Below, piece by piece: positions 16,983-25,006 of a DNA stretch of 45,383 nucleotides (position 1 is the first letter of the stretch; each line of letters begins with the position of its first letter). The DNA comes from Flavobacterium sp. ALJ2 (GTDB lineage Bacteria > Bacteroidota > Bacteroidia > Flavobacteriales > Flavobacteriaceae), in contig NZ_JADNRC010000022.1 in the NCBI RefSeq assembly GCF_015594725.1, forward strand, positions 1 through 45,383. The letters are read 5' to 3'. The position numbers were made by a program, and so were the translations under genes. The notes beneath the pieces are model-generated. The model saw only the letters and a list, made by a program, of their open reading frames with translations, had not been told where the DNA came from and searched no databases.

Positions 16983-17276
16983 TCATCTTCCTTTGATGCT
17001 TAAATCACTTAAAATTTTTGCCGTTTCAGAATCAGAATTGGCCGAAAATCCTGCAACATAAACTCCTTTTTTGCCCGAGGTAGATTTTATTCCATAAACC
17101 ACAGCTTCATCTCCAGGATCGGAGTTGCCTTCGTATCGATACACATGTACGATTTCAAATTTTTCTGGATTTTTCTTAATTACATCTTCATTTAGATTAA
17201 AATCATATGTAAATCCTTTTTCGTTTAATTGATCCAAAGCTTTGGAAACAGTTGCGTAATGATACATTTTAATCAT
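16983..17276 (-). CDS. Conserved small Bacteroidetes protein, function unknown
   Basis: A 97-residue soluble protein. The pattern MYHYATVSKALDQLNEKGFTYDFNL followed by FEIVHVYRYEGNSDPGDEAVVYGI and GKKGVYVAGF (quoted in pieces: YHYATVSKAL, FEIVHVYRYEG, DEAVVYGI) is common in Bacteroidetes. I recall relatives being labelled phosphoribosylpyrophosphate synthetase in databases, but the protein has no PRPP synthetase motif and is far too short, so that name is not used. The start may be Met1 or Met4 (17267). It lies alone beside the RNase P RNA gene. Confidence 0.75.
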   Translation of the reverse strand: MIKMYHYATVSKALDQLNEKGFTYDFNLNEDVIKKNPEKFEIVHVYRYEGNSDPGDEAVVYGIKSTSGKKGVYVAGFSANSDSETAKILSDLSIKGR

Positions 17277-17389
17277 AATAAATGAAATTTTAGAGGTTAA
17301 CGATTAAAGATAACTATTTTAAAATTAAGTGGTTGTAAAAGAGTGTTAAAGTAAATTTTGTAATGCTCGAAAGTAACCTATAAAAACGC

Positions 17390-17397
17390 TAAATTTG
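17390..17397 (+). promoter_or_regulatory. Promoter -7 box for RNase P RNA
   Basis: TAAATTTG matches TAnnTTTG and ends a few bases before the 5' strand of the RNase P terminal helix. The nearest upstream TTG (17358-17360) is 29 nt away, longer than usual. Confidence 0.55.
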
Positions 17398-17399
17398 CC

Positions 17400-17722
17400 A
17401 CGCAGACCGCCTTATCGTCGTTTTGAGAAATCAAAAGGGAGGAAAGTCCGGACACCACAGAGAAGCATAGCGGGTAACACCCGTCGGTCCCGATAGCTAT
17501 CGGGATTAGGACAAGTGCAGCAGAAAGTATGTACAGGTAATGCTGTAGTGAAAACAGGTAAACTCTATGCGGTGAAATATCAAGTATATCAGCATTTAAG
17601 AGCTTCTCGTTCGTTGCTGAAGGGTAGATAGCTTGAACTTATGAGTAATTGTAAGTCTAGATAAATGATAAGGTATTGTTAGTAATAACAAGAACAGAAT
17701 CCGGCTTACAGGTCTGCATTTT
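17400..17722 (+). ncRNA. rnpB: RNase P RNA (type A)
   Basis: The catalytic RNA that cuts the 5' leader from tRNA precursors. The universal P4-forming core GAGGAAAGTCCGGAC lies at about 17439-17453. The matching 3' core ACAGAATCCGGCTTAC ends near 17709. The terminal helix is formed by GCAGACC (17402-17408) and GGTCTGC (17711-17717), and a T run follows, acting as terminator. The segments GGGTAACACCC and GACAAGTGCAGCAGAAAGTA match the conserved P10-P12 region. The P12-like arm consists of an 18-bp palindrome that also occurs elsewhere in the window. Confidence 0.97.
17488..17505. repeat. 18-bp palindrome inside rnpB
   Basis: TCCCGATAGCTATCGGGA is a perfect palindrome. In the RNA it would form a closed stem at the position of arm P12, a part of RNase P RNA known to vary. 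The same 18 bases are at 45117-45134 and, with one change, at 17885-17902. Confidence 0.9.
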
Positions 17723-17843
17723 TTTATATTTGTGAGAGTATCAAATTTATTTTCATGAAACTATCTTCATTAGTTATTTCTGAAAAACCAAAATAAGATT
17801 CAATTTCTTATTACTTATGGGAAATAAAAAAAGGACACGTAGA

Positions 17844-17870
17844 TTGTAGCTATTTACTTTTTTAAATTTG
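17844..17870 (+). promoter_or_regulatory. Promoter for the ketopantoate reductase gene
   Basis: TTG at 17844-17846, 16 bases, then TAAATTTG at 17863-17870. The spacing is slightly short of the usual 17-23. The start of transcription would be near 17877, giving a leader of about 45 nt. Confidence 0.5.
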
Positions 17871-17884
17871 TGTAAATCTTTTTA

Positions 17885-17902
17885 TCCCAATAGCTATCGG
17901 GA
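17885..17902. repeat. Palindromic repeat copy in the ketopantoate reductase leader
   Basis: TCCCAATAGCTATCGGGA differs at one base from the perfect palindrome in rnpB. It lies in the predicted 5' leader, 21 nt before the ATG, where it would form a hairpin close to the ribosome entry site. Confidence 0.85.
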
Positions 17903-17923
17903 GTGACAAAAAAACTTATTGAA

Positions 17924-18853
17924 ATGAAAACAAGAATTGGAATTTTAGGATTGGGTGGAGTAGGCGGTTATTTTGGTGGACTTTTGGCAAAAGCCTATGC
18001 CGAAAAGGATGCTATAGAAGTAGTTTTTATTGCTAGAGGAAAAGCGATGGAAGTTATTGCCGAATCGGGTTTAAAAATTAGTACAGATGAAGGAGAAACG
18101 ACTGTTTTTCCAACTGTAGTATCTAATGATCCTGATGTAATCGGAAAGCTAGACTATCTTATTTGCGCTACTAAAACCTATGATATCGAAGAAAGTCTTG
18201 ATGCCATAAAAAAATGTATTACTAAGAATACGGTTTTCCTTCCTTTGTATAATGGTGTTGATGCTTCGGAACGTATTAGTACACTTTTTCCAGATAATGA
18301 AGTTTTACAAGGTTGTGTTTATATTGTTTCAATGATTGCCGCACCTGGTGTGATTAAAAAAACAGGTATTTACGAAAAGTTATTTTTTGGTTCAGATAGT
18401 GCTTCTGTTTATAGAATGAAAGCATTGCAAACTATTTTTCAAAATGCTAAAATCGAAAGCTATTTGGTAGATACAATTGAAGATACAGTTTGGGAAAAGT
18501 TTGTTTTTATTTCTTCATTGGCTTCGGCTACTTCTTATTTAAATCAGAATATTGGTGAAATCATGGAAAATGCCTCTAGTCGTAATTTATATGTTTCGTT
18601 ATTAAATGAAATCACTATGATTGCAGCTGTAAAAGGACTAAATCTGCCTAATGATATTGTAATGCAAACGATACTGAAACTCGAGAAATCACCTCGTGAT
18701 GCAACTTCATCTATGCACCGTGATTTGTTGGCAGGAAAAAAAATAGAGCTTTCGTCGCTTACTGAATTTGTAGTAAATGAAGGTTTAAAATACGAAATCG
18801 AAACGCCAACCTATCAGATGATTTTAGATAAATTAGATAAATACGAAAGGTAA
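17924..18853 (+). CDS. 2-dehydropantoate 2-reductase family protein
   Basis: A 309-residue ApbA/PanE family enzyme, which reduces ketopantoate to pantoate with NADPH in coenzyme A synthesis. The nucleotide-binding loop IGILGLGGVGGYFGG starts at residue 5 of the ATG at 17924. A GTG at 17903 would add seven residues and lies against a palindromic repeat, so the ATG is preferred. Further family marks are KTYD near residue 84 (LICATKTYDIE), PLYNGVD near 112 and KFVFISSLAS near 196, where the catalytic lysine lies. Paralogues in this family reduce other 2-oxoacids, so the panE symbol is withheld. Confidence 0.85.
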   Translation: MKTRIGILGLGGVGGYFGGLLAKAYAEKDAIEVVFIARGKAMEVIAESGLKISTDEGETTVFPTVVSNDPDVIGKLDYLICATKTYDIEESLDAIKKCITKNTVFLPLYNGVDASERISTLFPDNEVLQGCVYIVSMIAAPGVIKKTGIYEKLFFGSDSASVYRMKALQTIFQNAKIESYLVDTIEDTVWEKFVFISSLASATSYLNQNIGEIMENASSRNLYVSLLNEITMIAAVKGLNLPNDIVMQTILKLEKSPRDATSSMHRDLLAGKKIELSSLTEFVVNEGLKYEIETPTYQMILDKLDKYER

Positions 18854-18877
18854 TTAATATGTATTGGGTATAATCTT

Positions 18878-19017
18878 CAACACATAGATACATAGGTTTT
18901 ACTTCCTCAAAAAACACGCTTCACTTATTAAAAAAACACAGAGTTATGCTATGCGAAAGAAATGTATTTCTTTTTGTTTCCTTTGTGATATATAAAATCT
19001 ATGTTTCTATGTGTTAA
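18878..19017. repeat. Inverted-repeat element, MITE-like
   Basis: The outer arms at 18878-18900 (CAACACATAGATACATAGG...) and 18994-19017 (...CTATGTTTCTATGTGTTAA) are inverse copies over about 23 bp with few mismatches. Inside is a second hairpin AAAGAAAT-GT-ATTTCTTT and the segment CACAGAGTTATGC. No coding capacity. The motif ACACATAGAAACATAG is familiar from flavobacterial intergenic repeats, recalled from memory. Confidence 0.7.
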
Positions 19018-19038
19018 TAAGTTTAAGATTGTGTGATT

Positions 19039-19326
19039 TTAATCTATTATTTTAAACACCAGTCCGATATTACGAATACTATCGATGCTAATTCGGGAAT
19101 CGTCTTTAAAGTATTTTCGAATTTTACTGATGTAAACATCCATGCTTCTTCCTGAAAAAAAGTCGTCATTTTTCCAAATCGATTTCAGGATTTGTTCTCT
19201 TTTTAGCATTTGATTTTTATGTCTGTAAAAGAAATGAATAAGAGCAGCTTCTTTTTCAGTAAGCTGTTGTGTTATATTGTCTTTTTTTAAACACAAACGT
19301 TTGGTGTCAAATAAATAAAAACCTAT
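19039..19326 (-). pseudogene. Response regulator remnant: OmpR/PhoB-type DNA-binding domain only
   Basis: The frame from a TTG at 19296 encodes a complete winged-helix effector domain: LTEKEAALIHFFYRHKNQ, LKREQILKSIW and RSMDVYISKIRKYFK, as in Bacteroidetes RprY-like regulators. Homology continues upstream of that start as IGFYLFDTKR before an in-frame TAG at 19327-19329. The receiver domain and its phospho-acceptor aspartate are missing, and no histidine kinase is nearby. This is therefore a truncated gene. A free DNA-binding domain could still be made, but no start signal is evident. Confidence 0.8.
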
Positions 19327-19451
19327 CTATAAGTTTCGATTACTTTAAAATATTCCTTTGGTAAAATGAAAGACACTGAATTTAAAGGCAAAAATATAAA
19401 TGATTCAGATAGAATTCGGTAATGTTTATTTAGATATGAATATATAAAAAC

Positions 19452-19480
19452 AAGCCTCCTTGAATAATCAAGGAGGCTTT
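19452..19480. terminator. Terminator hairpin of the duplicated rsmD end
   Basis: AAGCCTCCTTGA / TCAAGGAGGCTT, a 12-bp perfect stem with a 4-nt loop and a following T run. It corresponds to the hairpin at 20775-20804. The two stems differ in sequence but keep pairing, and both are followed by GTGAATCAGGTTTTAATTAA. Confidence 0.8.
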
Positions 19481-19504
19481 ATGCTTATGTGAATCAGGTT
19501 TTAA

Positions 19505-19660
19505 TTAACCTTCGTCGTCTTCGGTGTTTTTTGTAGATGATTCGTTGCTCATTTTCTTCTCTTCGGAAGAATCAAATTTGAAGAAACTAAAAAATGAATC
19601 ACCATAACTTTTCTTGAATGAGAAATTACTCAGCTTATTTTTATTAGATTTATTACATTT
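19505..19660 (-). pseudogene. Decayed second copy of the rsmD 3' end
   Basis: The last 45 or so codons of rsmD are repeated here in frame: KLSNFSFKKSYGDSFFSFFK, FDSSEEKK and NESSTKNTEDDEG then TAA. The intact gene has LSNFSFKKSYGGSFFSFFEF, FDSAEEEE and NETSTKNTEDDES. About 20 bases differ over 150 by eye, and the frame is kept. Further upstream the similarity fades into AT-rich sequence. The rest of the methyltransferase is absent. Confidence 0.8.
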
Positions 19661-20102
19661 TATTTGATTGTAATATGTGTTTATTTTTGTTTTTCCTGAA
19701 ATATTTGTATTTAAAATCTTATATATTATAAAAAAAAAGTTATTTTTGGTAAAATAGATTTCATTTTTCGACGCAAAGGATAAGTAGAAATTATACGATT
19801 ATTCGAATAATCCTCCTGCAGGAAAATTACAAACTGCTAGGAAAGTTAGTTCGATTACATCGAAAGAGAGTAGTAAATTTAGGAGAAAACTGGTAGAGGT
19901 TGTGATTAGGATTAGGATAATGTGTTTTATAACTGACCCTATTGATGATTGAGGCGGTGGCGGGAATGTATGTTCCACTTCCAAACGTATCTAAATCGTA
20001 ATCCACCATTTGCTCCATAAAACCCTAGATTAATAAAACAAAATTTGTCTATTACTATAAGTAAGTCACATGATAGGTTTGATAATTGGAAAATAATATA
20101 GG
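19661..20102. other. Unassigned region with a GC-richer segment at about 19795-20020
   Basis: The first 130 bases are extremely AT-rich. The segment 19795-20020 is richer in G and C (for example GGCGGTGGCGGG near 19950) and has long stop-free stretches on both strands, such as NPPAGKLQTARKVSSITSK on the plus strand. No start, family motif or known fold was recognised, so it looks like a gene remnant or a dispersed element. Confidence 0.35.
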
Positions 20103-20762
20103 ATGAAATACATTGTTTATATTTTTGTTTTTATGTTTTCAGTGAGTATACTTGCGCAAAGGGTACGTCCTTTTATTGGTGGTATCGTTTATTTACATGG
20201 TGATTTTGAAAAATCTACTTTTGGCAACTTTTCATTAGGTTCAGAAATTAAGGTGGTTAAATTTTTTAGAGCTGAAATCGAAGTAAGTTATATGTTTGGG
20301 AGATTAGAAGATGCTGTGAGTCGGGATGAAAAAGGGATTACTATGAGTGTTTCAGAAAAATCAGCCTCAGCTATGAATTATAGTTTTTGTCCAAAAATAG
20401 TTATTGGAGATTATGAGGAGGATTCGGGTTATATACAAATACTTCCGAGATATACGTTTTCTAGAATTGAAGCTAAAAAAGAATTAACTTCAAGGAATCC
20501 TGCGGATCTTTCAAAACCTATTAAAGAAAGAAAAAATGCGTCGGATACACAACATTCATTAGGAATTGGTGTTGGTTATATTTATAATTTCCCGGGAGAA
20601 TATCAGAATTCTATAGGATTTAATTTGTATTATAACGGAGTTGATTTGGGAAATGCCCTCAATAAATTAAAGACGAATCCCGATAGTTATAATTACAGTA
20701 CTAAGGATGTTATTGGATTTGGGATTAATTTTTATTTAGGATTGAAAAAGAAAAAAGGGTAG
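20103..20762 (+). CDS. Hypothetical outer-membrane beta-barrel-like protein
   Basis: A 219-residue secreted protein with a signal peptide (MKYIVYIFVFMFSVSILA, cut before Gln19). The rest alternates polar and aromatic residues in strands, for example FRAEIEVSYMFG, SGYIQILPRYTFSRIE and IGFGINFYLGLKKKK. This suggests a small outer-membrane barrel of about eight strands. No named family was recognised. The gene sits alone between two copies of the rsmD 3' end, which suggests that it arrived with, or was trapped by, that rearrangement. Transcription ends at the hairpin at 20775-20804. Confidence 0.65.
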   Translation: MKYIVYIFVFMFSVSILAQRVRPFIGGIVYLHGDFEKSTFGNFSLGSEIKVVKFFRAEIEVSYMFGRLEDAVSRDEKGITMSVSEKSASAMNYSFCPKIVIGDYEEDSGYIQILPRYTFSRIEAKKELTSRNPADLSKPIKERKNASDTQHSLGIGVGYIYNFPGEYQNSIGFNLYYNGVDLGNALNKLKTNPDSYNYSTKDVIGFGINFYLGLKKKKG

Positions 20763-20774
20763 TTGTTATAAAAC

Positions 20775-20804
20775 AAGCCCCATTGAATTTTTCAACGGGG
20801 CTTT
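20775..20804. terminator. Bidirectional terminator between the barrel gene and rsmD
   Basis: AAGCCCC-A-TTGAA / TTCAA-C-GGGGCTT with a TTT loop and a T run. It lies 12 bp after the plus-strand stop and 22 bp from the rsmD stop. Confidence 0.8.
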
Positions 20805-20825
20805 ATATTGTGAATCAGGTTTTAA

Positions 20826-21428
20826 TTAACTTTCGTCGTCTTCGGTATTTTTTGTAGATGTTTCGTTGTTTACCTCTTCCTCTTCAGCTGAATCAAATTC
20901 GAAGAAACTAAAAAACGAACCTCCATAACTTTTCTTGAATGAAAAATTACTCAAATGATCCAGTTTAGTGTATTTAGAATGTTCGATAATCATCATTCCG
21001 TCTTCTTGCAATAGGTCTCTTTCAAAAACCAGCATGACAATTTTTTCAAATGTAGCTTGATCCATTGCATAAGGAGGATCAGCAAAAATAATATCGTAAG
21101 ATGTTTTGCAGCTTTCTAAGAATTTAAAAACATCACTTTTTGTAGCAGCAATATTAAAGTCATATTCTGCAGCAATCTGTTTGATGAATTTTACACAACC
21201 AAAATCTCCATCTACAGATGTAATTGGAGTGCAGCCGCGAGAAGCAAATTCATAGCTTATATTTCCGGTTCCTGCAAATAAATCTAATATCTTTAAACCT
21301 TCAAAACTGAAATGGTTGTTCAAAACATTAAATAAAGCTTCTTTAGACATGTCGGTTGTAGGTCTTACGGGAAGGTTTTTTGGTGGAGAAATACGTCTTC
21401 CTTTGTGTTTTCCTGAAATGATTCTCAT
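20826..21428 (-). CDS. rsmD: 16S rRNA (guanine(966)-N(2))-methyltransferase
   Basis: A 200-residue class I methyltransferase that methylates G966 of 16S rRNA, using S-adenosylmethionine. The opening MRIISGKHKGRRI and VRPTTDMSKEALFN (22-35) are family hallmarks. The cofactor motif DLFAGTGNISYEF lies at 49-61 and the catalytic DPPY at 117-120. The tail after about residue 175 is acidic and longer than in E. coli. The start overlaps the stop of the DUF3822 gene by 4 bp, the usual flavobacterial order. The 3' end is duplicated 1.3 kb away. Confidence 0.95.
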   Translation of the reverse strand: MRIISGKHKGRRISPPKNLPVRPTTDMSKEALFNVLNNHFSFEGLKILDLFAGTGNISYEFASRGCTPITSVDGDFGCVKFIKQIAAEYDFNIAATKSDVFKFLESCKTSYDIIFADPPYAMDQATFEKIVMLVFERDLLQEDGMMIIEHSKYTKLDHLSNFSFKKSYGGSFFSFFEFDSAEEEEVNNETSTKNTEDDES

Positions 21429-22246
21429 GATTGAAAAAGTATAAAATGTTGTTGATTTTGAGCTGTTGAAAAAGAATTTTTTCTTTTTAAATTAGATACG
21501 TCAAACAAGGATACATTTCGGATATACTTATAAGCGATTGCAAAAAAATCATCTTTTTCAGAAATCGTCCCTAATAATTCAAGTTTAAAAATCTCTGGAT
21601 TCATATTAAGTTGTTCTGCTGTAAACAGTAAATAATAAATAAAATCCTCAGGAGTTTGATATTCAAAAGAATTAAATAATAGTAGTTTTTTATTTTGTAC
21701 TACAATGATTTCAAAATGTCCAAAATTAAAATTCACAATCATTGTTTTCTCATCATTGTTTTTGGATACATCCAAAAGTTTTTCGACAAGAATACTATTA
21801 GCATGTTTGTATTCGAATGAACCAAACTGGTCAATAAAAAAGTTATTGATATTTACATAAGGAATGTAAACAGCATTCATTTGGTAATTAGAAATTACAT
21901 CGAAAGCAAAAAAATCGGTTTCAAAAACCTTGGTGTTATATTGTAAATAACTCCCAAGGAAGCTTTCATCAAAAAGAGCAGTAGGAACAAATGTTGATAA
22001 ATTGTTGTTGTGAATAACTGTTATCTCATCATATGTGTCTTTAAGTTCTGGATGTTTACTAAAAGCATCAGCAAATAAATCTTCAATTTTTGTAGTTTTA
22101 TGAAACGTGTCAAAAGTAACTTCGTTTAAAGACAGGATGGTATTGTTTAAAGTATCAAAACAACAAAACGAAAGGCCAGTCAGTGAAACCTGAATGGAAA
22201 GTTTTTTGTATTTTTTTGATGCTATATTTATATTTTGTAATTGCAT
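21425..22246 (-). CDS. DUF3822 family protein
   Basis: A 273-residue cytoplasmic protein found almost only in Bacteroidetes, next to rsmD. Recognisable segments are KKYKKLSIQVSLTGLSFCCFD (here KLSIQVSLTGLSFC), the middle FDVISNYQMNAVYIPYVNINNFF and FEYQTPEDFIYYLLFTAEQL. The alternating strands and helices suggest an actin-like ATPase fold, but no function is known. The 4-bp overlap with rsmD points to coupled translation and perhaps a role in ribosome assembly, which is inference. A -7 box (TAAGTTTG on the minus strand) is at 22303-22310. Confidence 0.85.
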   Translation of the reverse strand: MQLQNINIASKKYKKLSIQVSLTGLSFCCFDTLNNTILSLNEVTFDTFHKTTKIEDLFADAFSKHPELKDTYDEITVIHNNNLSTFVPTALFDESFLGSYLQYNTKVFETDFFAFDVISNYQMNAVYIPYVNINNFFIDQFGSFEYKHANSILVEKLLDVSKNNDEKTMIVNFNFGHFEIIVVQNKKLLLFNSFEYQTPEDFIYYLLFTAEQLNMNPEIFKLELLGTISEKDDFFAIAYKYIRNVSLFDVSNLKRKNSFSTAQNQQHFILFQS

Positions 22247-22398
22247 AAATGGTTTTAGAATTCAATTCTTGTTAAGAATAAAAATAGAATTATACGTGAT
22301 GACAAACTTACAATTTTTTTTATTCATTTGGGATTTTATGTGGTTCCCTCGCGTTTGATACCTATATTTGATGATAATTTCACATTAAAATAATTGTT

Positions 22399-23823
22399 AT
22401 GAGTTCTTCCTTGTTTTATAGTCTTTTACAAAAAAAGTTTCCTTTTTCGCCTACATATAAACAGGATATTTTTTTTCAAAAGATTGCTATATTTTTAACC
22501 GATACAGCTAATGAGACAATTTTTGTGCTTAAAGGATATGCTGGAACAGGAAAAACTACAGTAATTTCGACTATTGTAAATAATTTAATAGATATTGATA
22601 AGAAATATGTCTTGCTTGCACCAACAGGTCGTGCAGCCAAAGTAATATCAAATTATTCGAATAAACCAGCTTTTACTATTCATAAAAAAATATACTTCCC
22701 TAAAAAATCTTCAGGAGGAGGCGTTTCGTTTACCATTCAGCAAAACAAGCATAAAAACACCATTTTTATCGTCGATGAAGCTTCGATGATTTCTGATAGC
22801 AACTCAGATTCAAAATTATATGAAAACGGTTCATTGCTAGATGACTTAATTTCGTATGTTTATTCGGGAACTAATTGTAAAATGATTCTTTTGGGAGATA
22901 CGGCTCAGTTGCCTCCAGTAAACCTTGATATTAGCCCAGCACTTGATATTCATACATTAAGTGTAAATTATAATAAAGAAATTGAACACATCGAACTTGA
23001 TGAAGTAATGCGTCAGGAAGAAAATTCAGGAATTTTATTTAATGCTACAGAATTACGGGAATTGTTAAAAGAGAGTTTTATAACCGAATTTAGATTTGAT
23101 GTAAAGAAATTTAAAGACATCGTGCGATTAACAGATGGATATGATATTCAGGATGCTATTAACTCCGCTTACAGTAATTATAGTATTGAAGATACAGCAT
23201 TTATAGTACGCTCTAATAAAAGAGCCAATCAGTACAATGAACAAATTAGAACCAAGATTTTATTTAAAGAAAGTGATCTTTCTACAGGTGATTTCTTGAT
23301 GGTGGTCAAGAATAATTACTTCTGGTTAAAAGATTCAGACGAAGCTGGTTTTATTGCTAATGGAGATATTATCGAAATCCTTGAAATCTTCAGTATTCAG
23401 GAGTTATACGGATTTAAATTTGCTAAAGTAAAAATACGAATGGTCGATTATCCAAATCAGAAACCTTTCGAGACCGTTTTGTTATTGGATACTATTAAAA
23501 GTGAATCTCCATCATTAACTTACGAAGAATCAAATAGATTGTATGAGGAGGTAATGAAAGATTATGAAAATGAAACAACCAAGTATAAGAAATTCCAGAA
23601 AGTAAAAGCAAACGAATATTTTAATGGTTTACAGGTAAAGTTTTCTTATGCAATAACTTGTCATAAATCGCAAGGAGGGCAATGGGATACAGTATTTATT
23701 GAGCAACCTTATTTGCCAAACGGAATCGACAGGGATTATATTCGCTGGTTGTACACTGCTATGACTAGAGCGAAAAATAAATTATATTTGATAGGCTTTA
23801 AAGATGAACATTTTGTTGAGTAA
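22399..23823 (+). CDS. RecD-like ATP-dependent DNA helicase (superfamily 1B)
   Basis: A 474-residue helicase. Walker A is GYAGTGKTT at 46-54, Walker B is FIVDEASM near 122, and a Gln-containing motif follows (LLGDTAQLPPV). The C-terminal UvrD_C_2-type part has ITCHKSQGGQWDTVFIE and WLYTAMTRAKNKLYLIG, motifs V and VI. It lacks the long N-terminal domain of RecD2, so it is a short stand-alone form common in Bacteroidetes. It probably moves 5' to 3' on single-stranded DNA in repair, by family. It diverges from the DUF3822-rsmD pair. A -7 box TATATTTG lies at 22363-22370. Confidence 0.88.
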   Translation: MSSSLFYSLLQKKFPFSPTYKQDIFFQKIAIFLTDTANETIFVLKGYAGTGKTTVISTIVNNLIDIDKKYVLLAPTGRAAKVISNYSNKPAFTIHKKIYFPKKSSGGGVSFTIQQNKHKNTIFIVDEASMISDSNSDSKLYENGSLLDDLISYVYSGTNCKMILLGDTAQLPPVNLDISPALDIHTLSVNYNKEIEHIELDEVMRQEENSGILFNATELRELLKESFITEFRFDVKKFKDIVRLTDGYDIQDAINSAYSNYSIEDTAFIVRSNKRANQYNEQIRTKILFKESDLSTGDFLMVVKNNYFWLKDSDEAGFIANGDIIEILEIFSIQELYGFKFAKVKIRMVDYPNQKPFETVLLLDTIKSESPSLTYEESNRLYEEVMKDYENETTKYKKFQKVKANEYFNGLQVKFSYAITCHKSQGGQWDTVFIEQPYLPNGIDRDYIRWLYTAMTRAKNKLYLIGFKDEHFVE

Positions 23824-23849
23824 TCAATGAGAAAAATCTAATTTGGATT

Positions 23850-24680
23850 ATGAATACACTAAACGATTTACATACAATTTCACAAACTTTTTCGAATACT
23901 GATAAAATGCCTGTTTTATTTCTTGGGCATGGAAGTCCGATGAATGCTATAGAAGAAAATGAGTTTGTCGCTGGATTTAGAAACTTGGCCAAAACATTGC
24001 CTCAGCCCAATGCTATTTTGTGTATTTCGGCACATTGGTATACCAAAGGGACAAAAGTTACAGCTATGGAAATGCCTAAAACGATTCATGATTTTGGAGG
24101 TTTTCCACAAGCTTTATTTGATGTGCAATATCCAGCCAAAGGAAGTCCAGAATTAGCTATTGAAACTAAAAGAATAGTAAGTCCTTTCGAAATAGAGTTA
24201 GATGAAACCTGGGGTTTAGATCACGGCGCGTGGAGTGTAATTAAACATTTATATCCAGAGGCTAATGTTCCGGTGATTCAGTTAAGTATTGATTATACTA
24301 AATCGGGGCAATATCATCTTGAATTGGCTCAAAAACTACAATCGCTACGCAATAAGGGAGTTTTGATTATTGGTAGTGGTAATATCGTTCACAATTTAAG
24401 ATTAGTAGATTTTCATAACTATGATAGAGATAATTATGGTTACGATTGGGCAATAGAAGCACAACAAACAATTAACAACTATTTAAAGGACGGAAATTTT
24501 CAGCCACTTATTAATTACGAAAAAATGGATAAAGCAATTCAATTAGCAATTCCAACACCAGATCACTATTTACCATTGCTTTATACATTGGGTTTAAAGA
24601 ATAAATCAGAAGAATTAAGCTTATTTAATGATAAACTATTGGCTGGGTCGTTGAGCATGACTTCGGTTAAGATTGTGTAA
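23850..24680 (+). CDS. 4,5-DOPA dioxygenase extradiol-like protein (YgiD family)
   Basis: A 276-residue class III extradiol dioxygenase-like enzyme that uses one zinc or iron ion. The metal-binding histidines expected for the DODA family are visible in LFLGHGSPMNAIE (about 28), ISAHWYTKGT (about 59), and DHGAWSVIKHLYP (about 125), and TPDHYLPLLYTLG near 230 carries the second active-site histidine. The E. coli relative YgiD cleaves L-DOPA in vitro, but its natural substrate is uncertain, so the role here is unknown. It begins 27 bp after the helicase stop on the same strand. Confidence 0.88.
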   Translation: MNTLNDLHTISQTFSNTDKMPVLFLGHGSPMNAIEENEFVAGFRNLAKTLPQPNAILCISAHWYTKGTKVTAMEMPKTIHDFGGFPQALFDVQYPAKGSPELAIETKRIVSPFEIELDETWGLDHGAWSVIKHLYPEANVPVIQLSIDYTKSGQYHLELAQKLQSLRNKGVLIIGSGNIVHNLRLVDFHNYDRDNYGYDWAIEAQQTINNYLKDGNFQPLINYEKMDKAIQLAIPTPDHYLPLLYTLGLKNKSEELSLFNDKLLAGSLSMTSVKIV

Positions 24681-25006
24681 TTTTTTCTAGTTTCAGTTTC
24701 TAGTTTCAGTTTCCATTTTTTATGTTTCTTAATGATAAATATCTTTTATCTGGGAATACTTGATTTTGGTACGGGTTTATGATGGAAGTTTTGTTATTTT
24801 GTGTAAATGAATTATGTATAACTAAAAAGAAATAGAGTAGGAGAAGTACTAATGAGTTTTTCTTGGTTTTATTTTTAGTATAAAAATAAATATTTTGTAA
24901 TACATTAAAATTTAATTATTTAAGAAATATGTTATAAATAATTTTTTAAAACCTGATTGTGAATAGGTATATTTGTTTCTAAGATTGAACATTAATACTA
25001 TCAAAA
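24681..25006 (+). other. Intergenic region with a short tandem repeat and a kdsB promoter box
   Basis: About 325 AT-rich bases. The 13-mer TCTAGTTTCAGTT occurs twice in tandem at 24686-24711. A TATATTTG box at 24968-24975 probably starts the kdsB transcript about 25 nt before its ATG. No TTG lies at the right distance upstream. No gene was seen. Confidence 0.5.

Noticed and set aside
19799..20018. Two overlapping minus-strand frames of about 60 codons
   Set aside because: They lie in the unexplained GC-richer segment, have no start signal and no known motif; listed only as an unassigned region.
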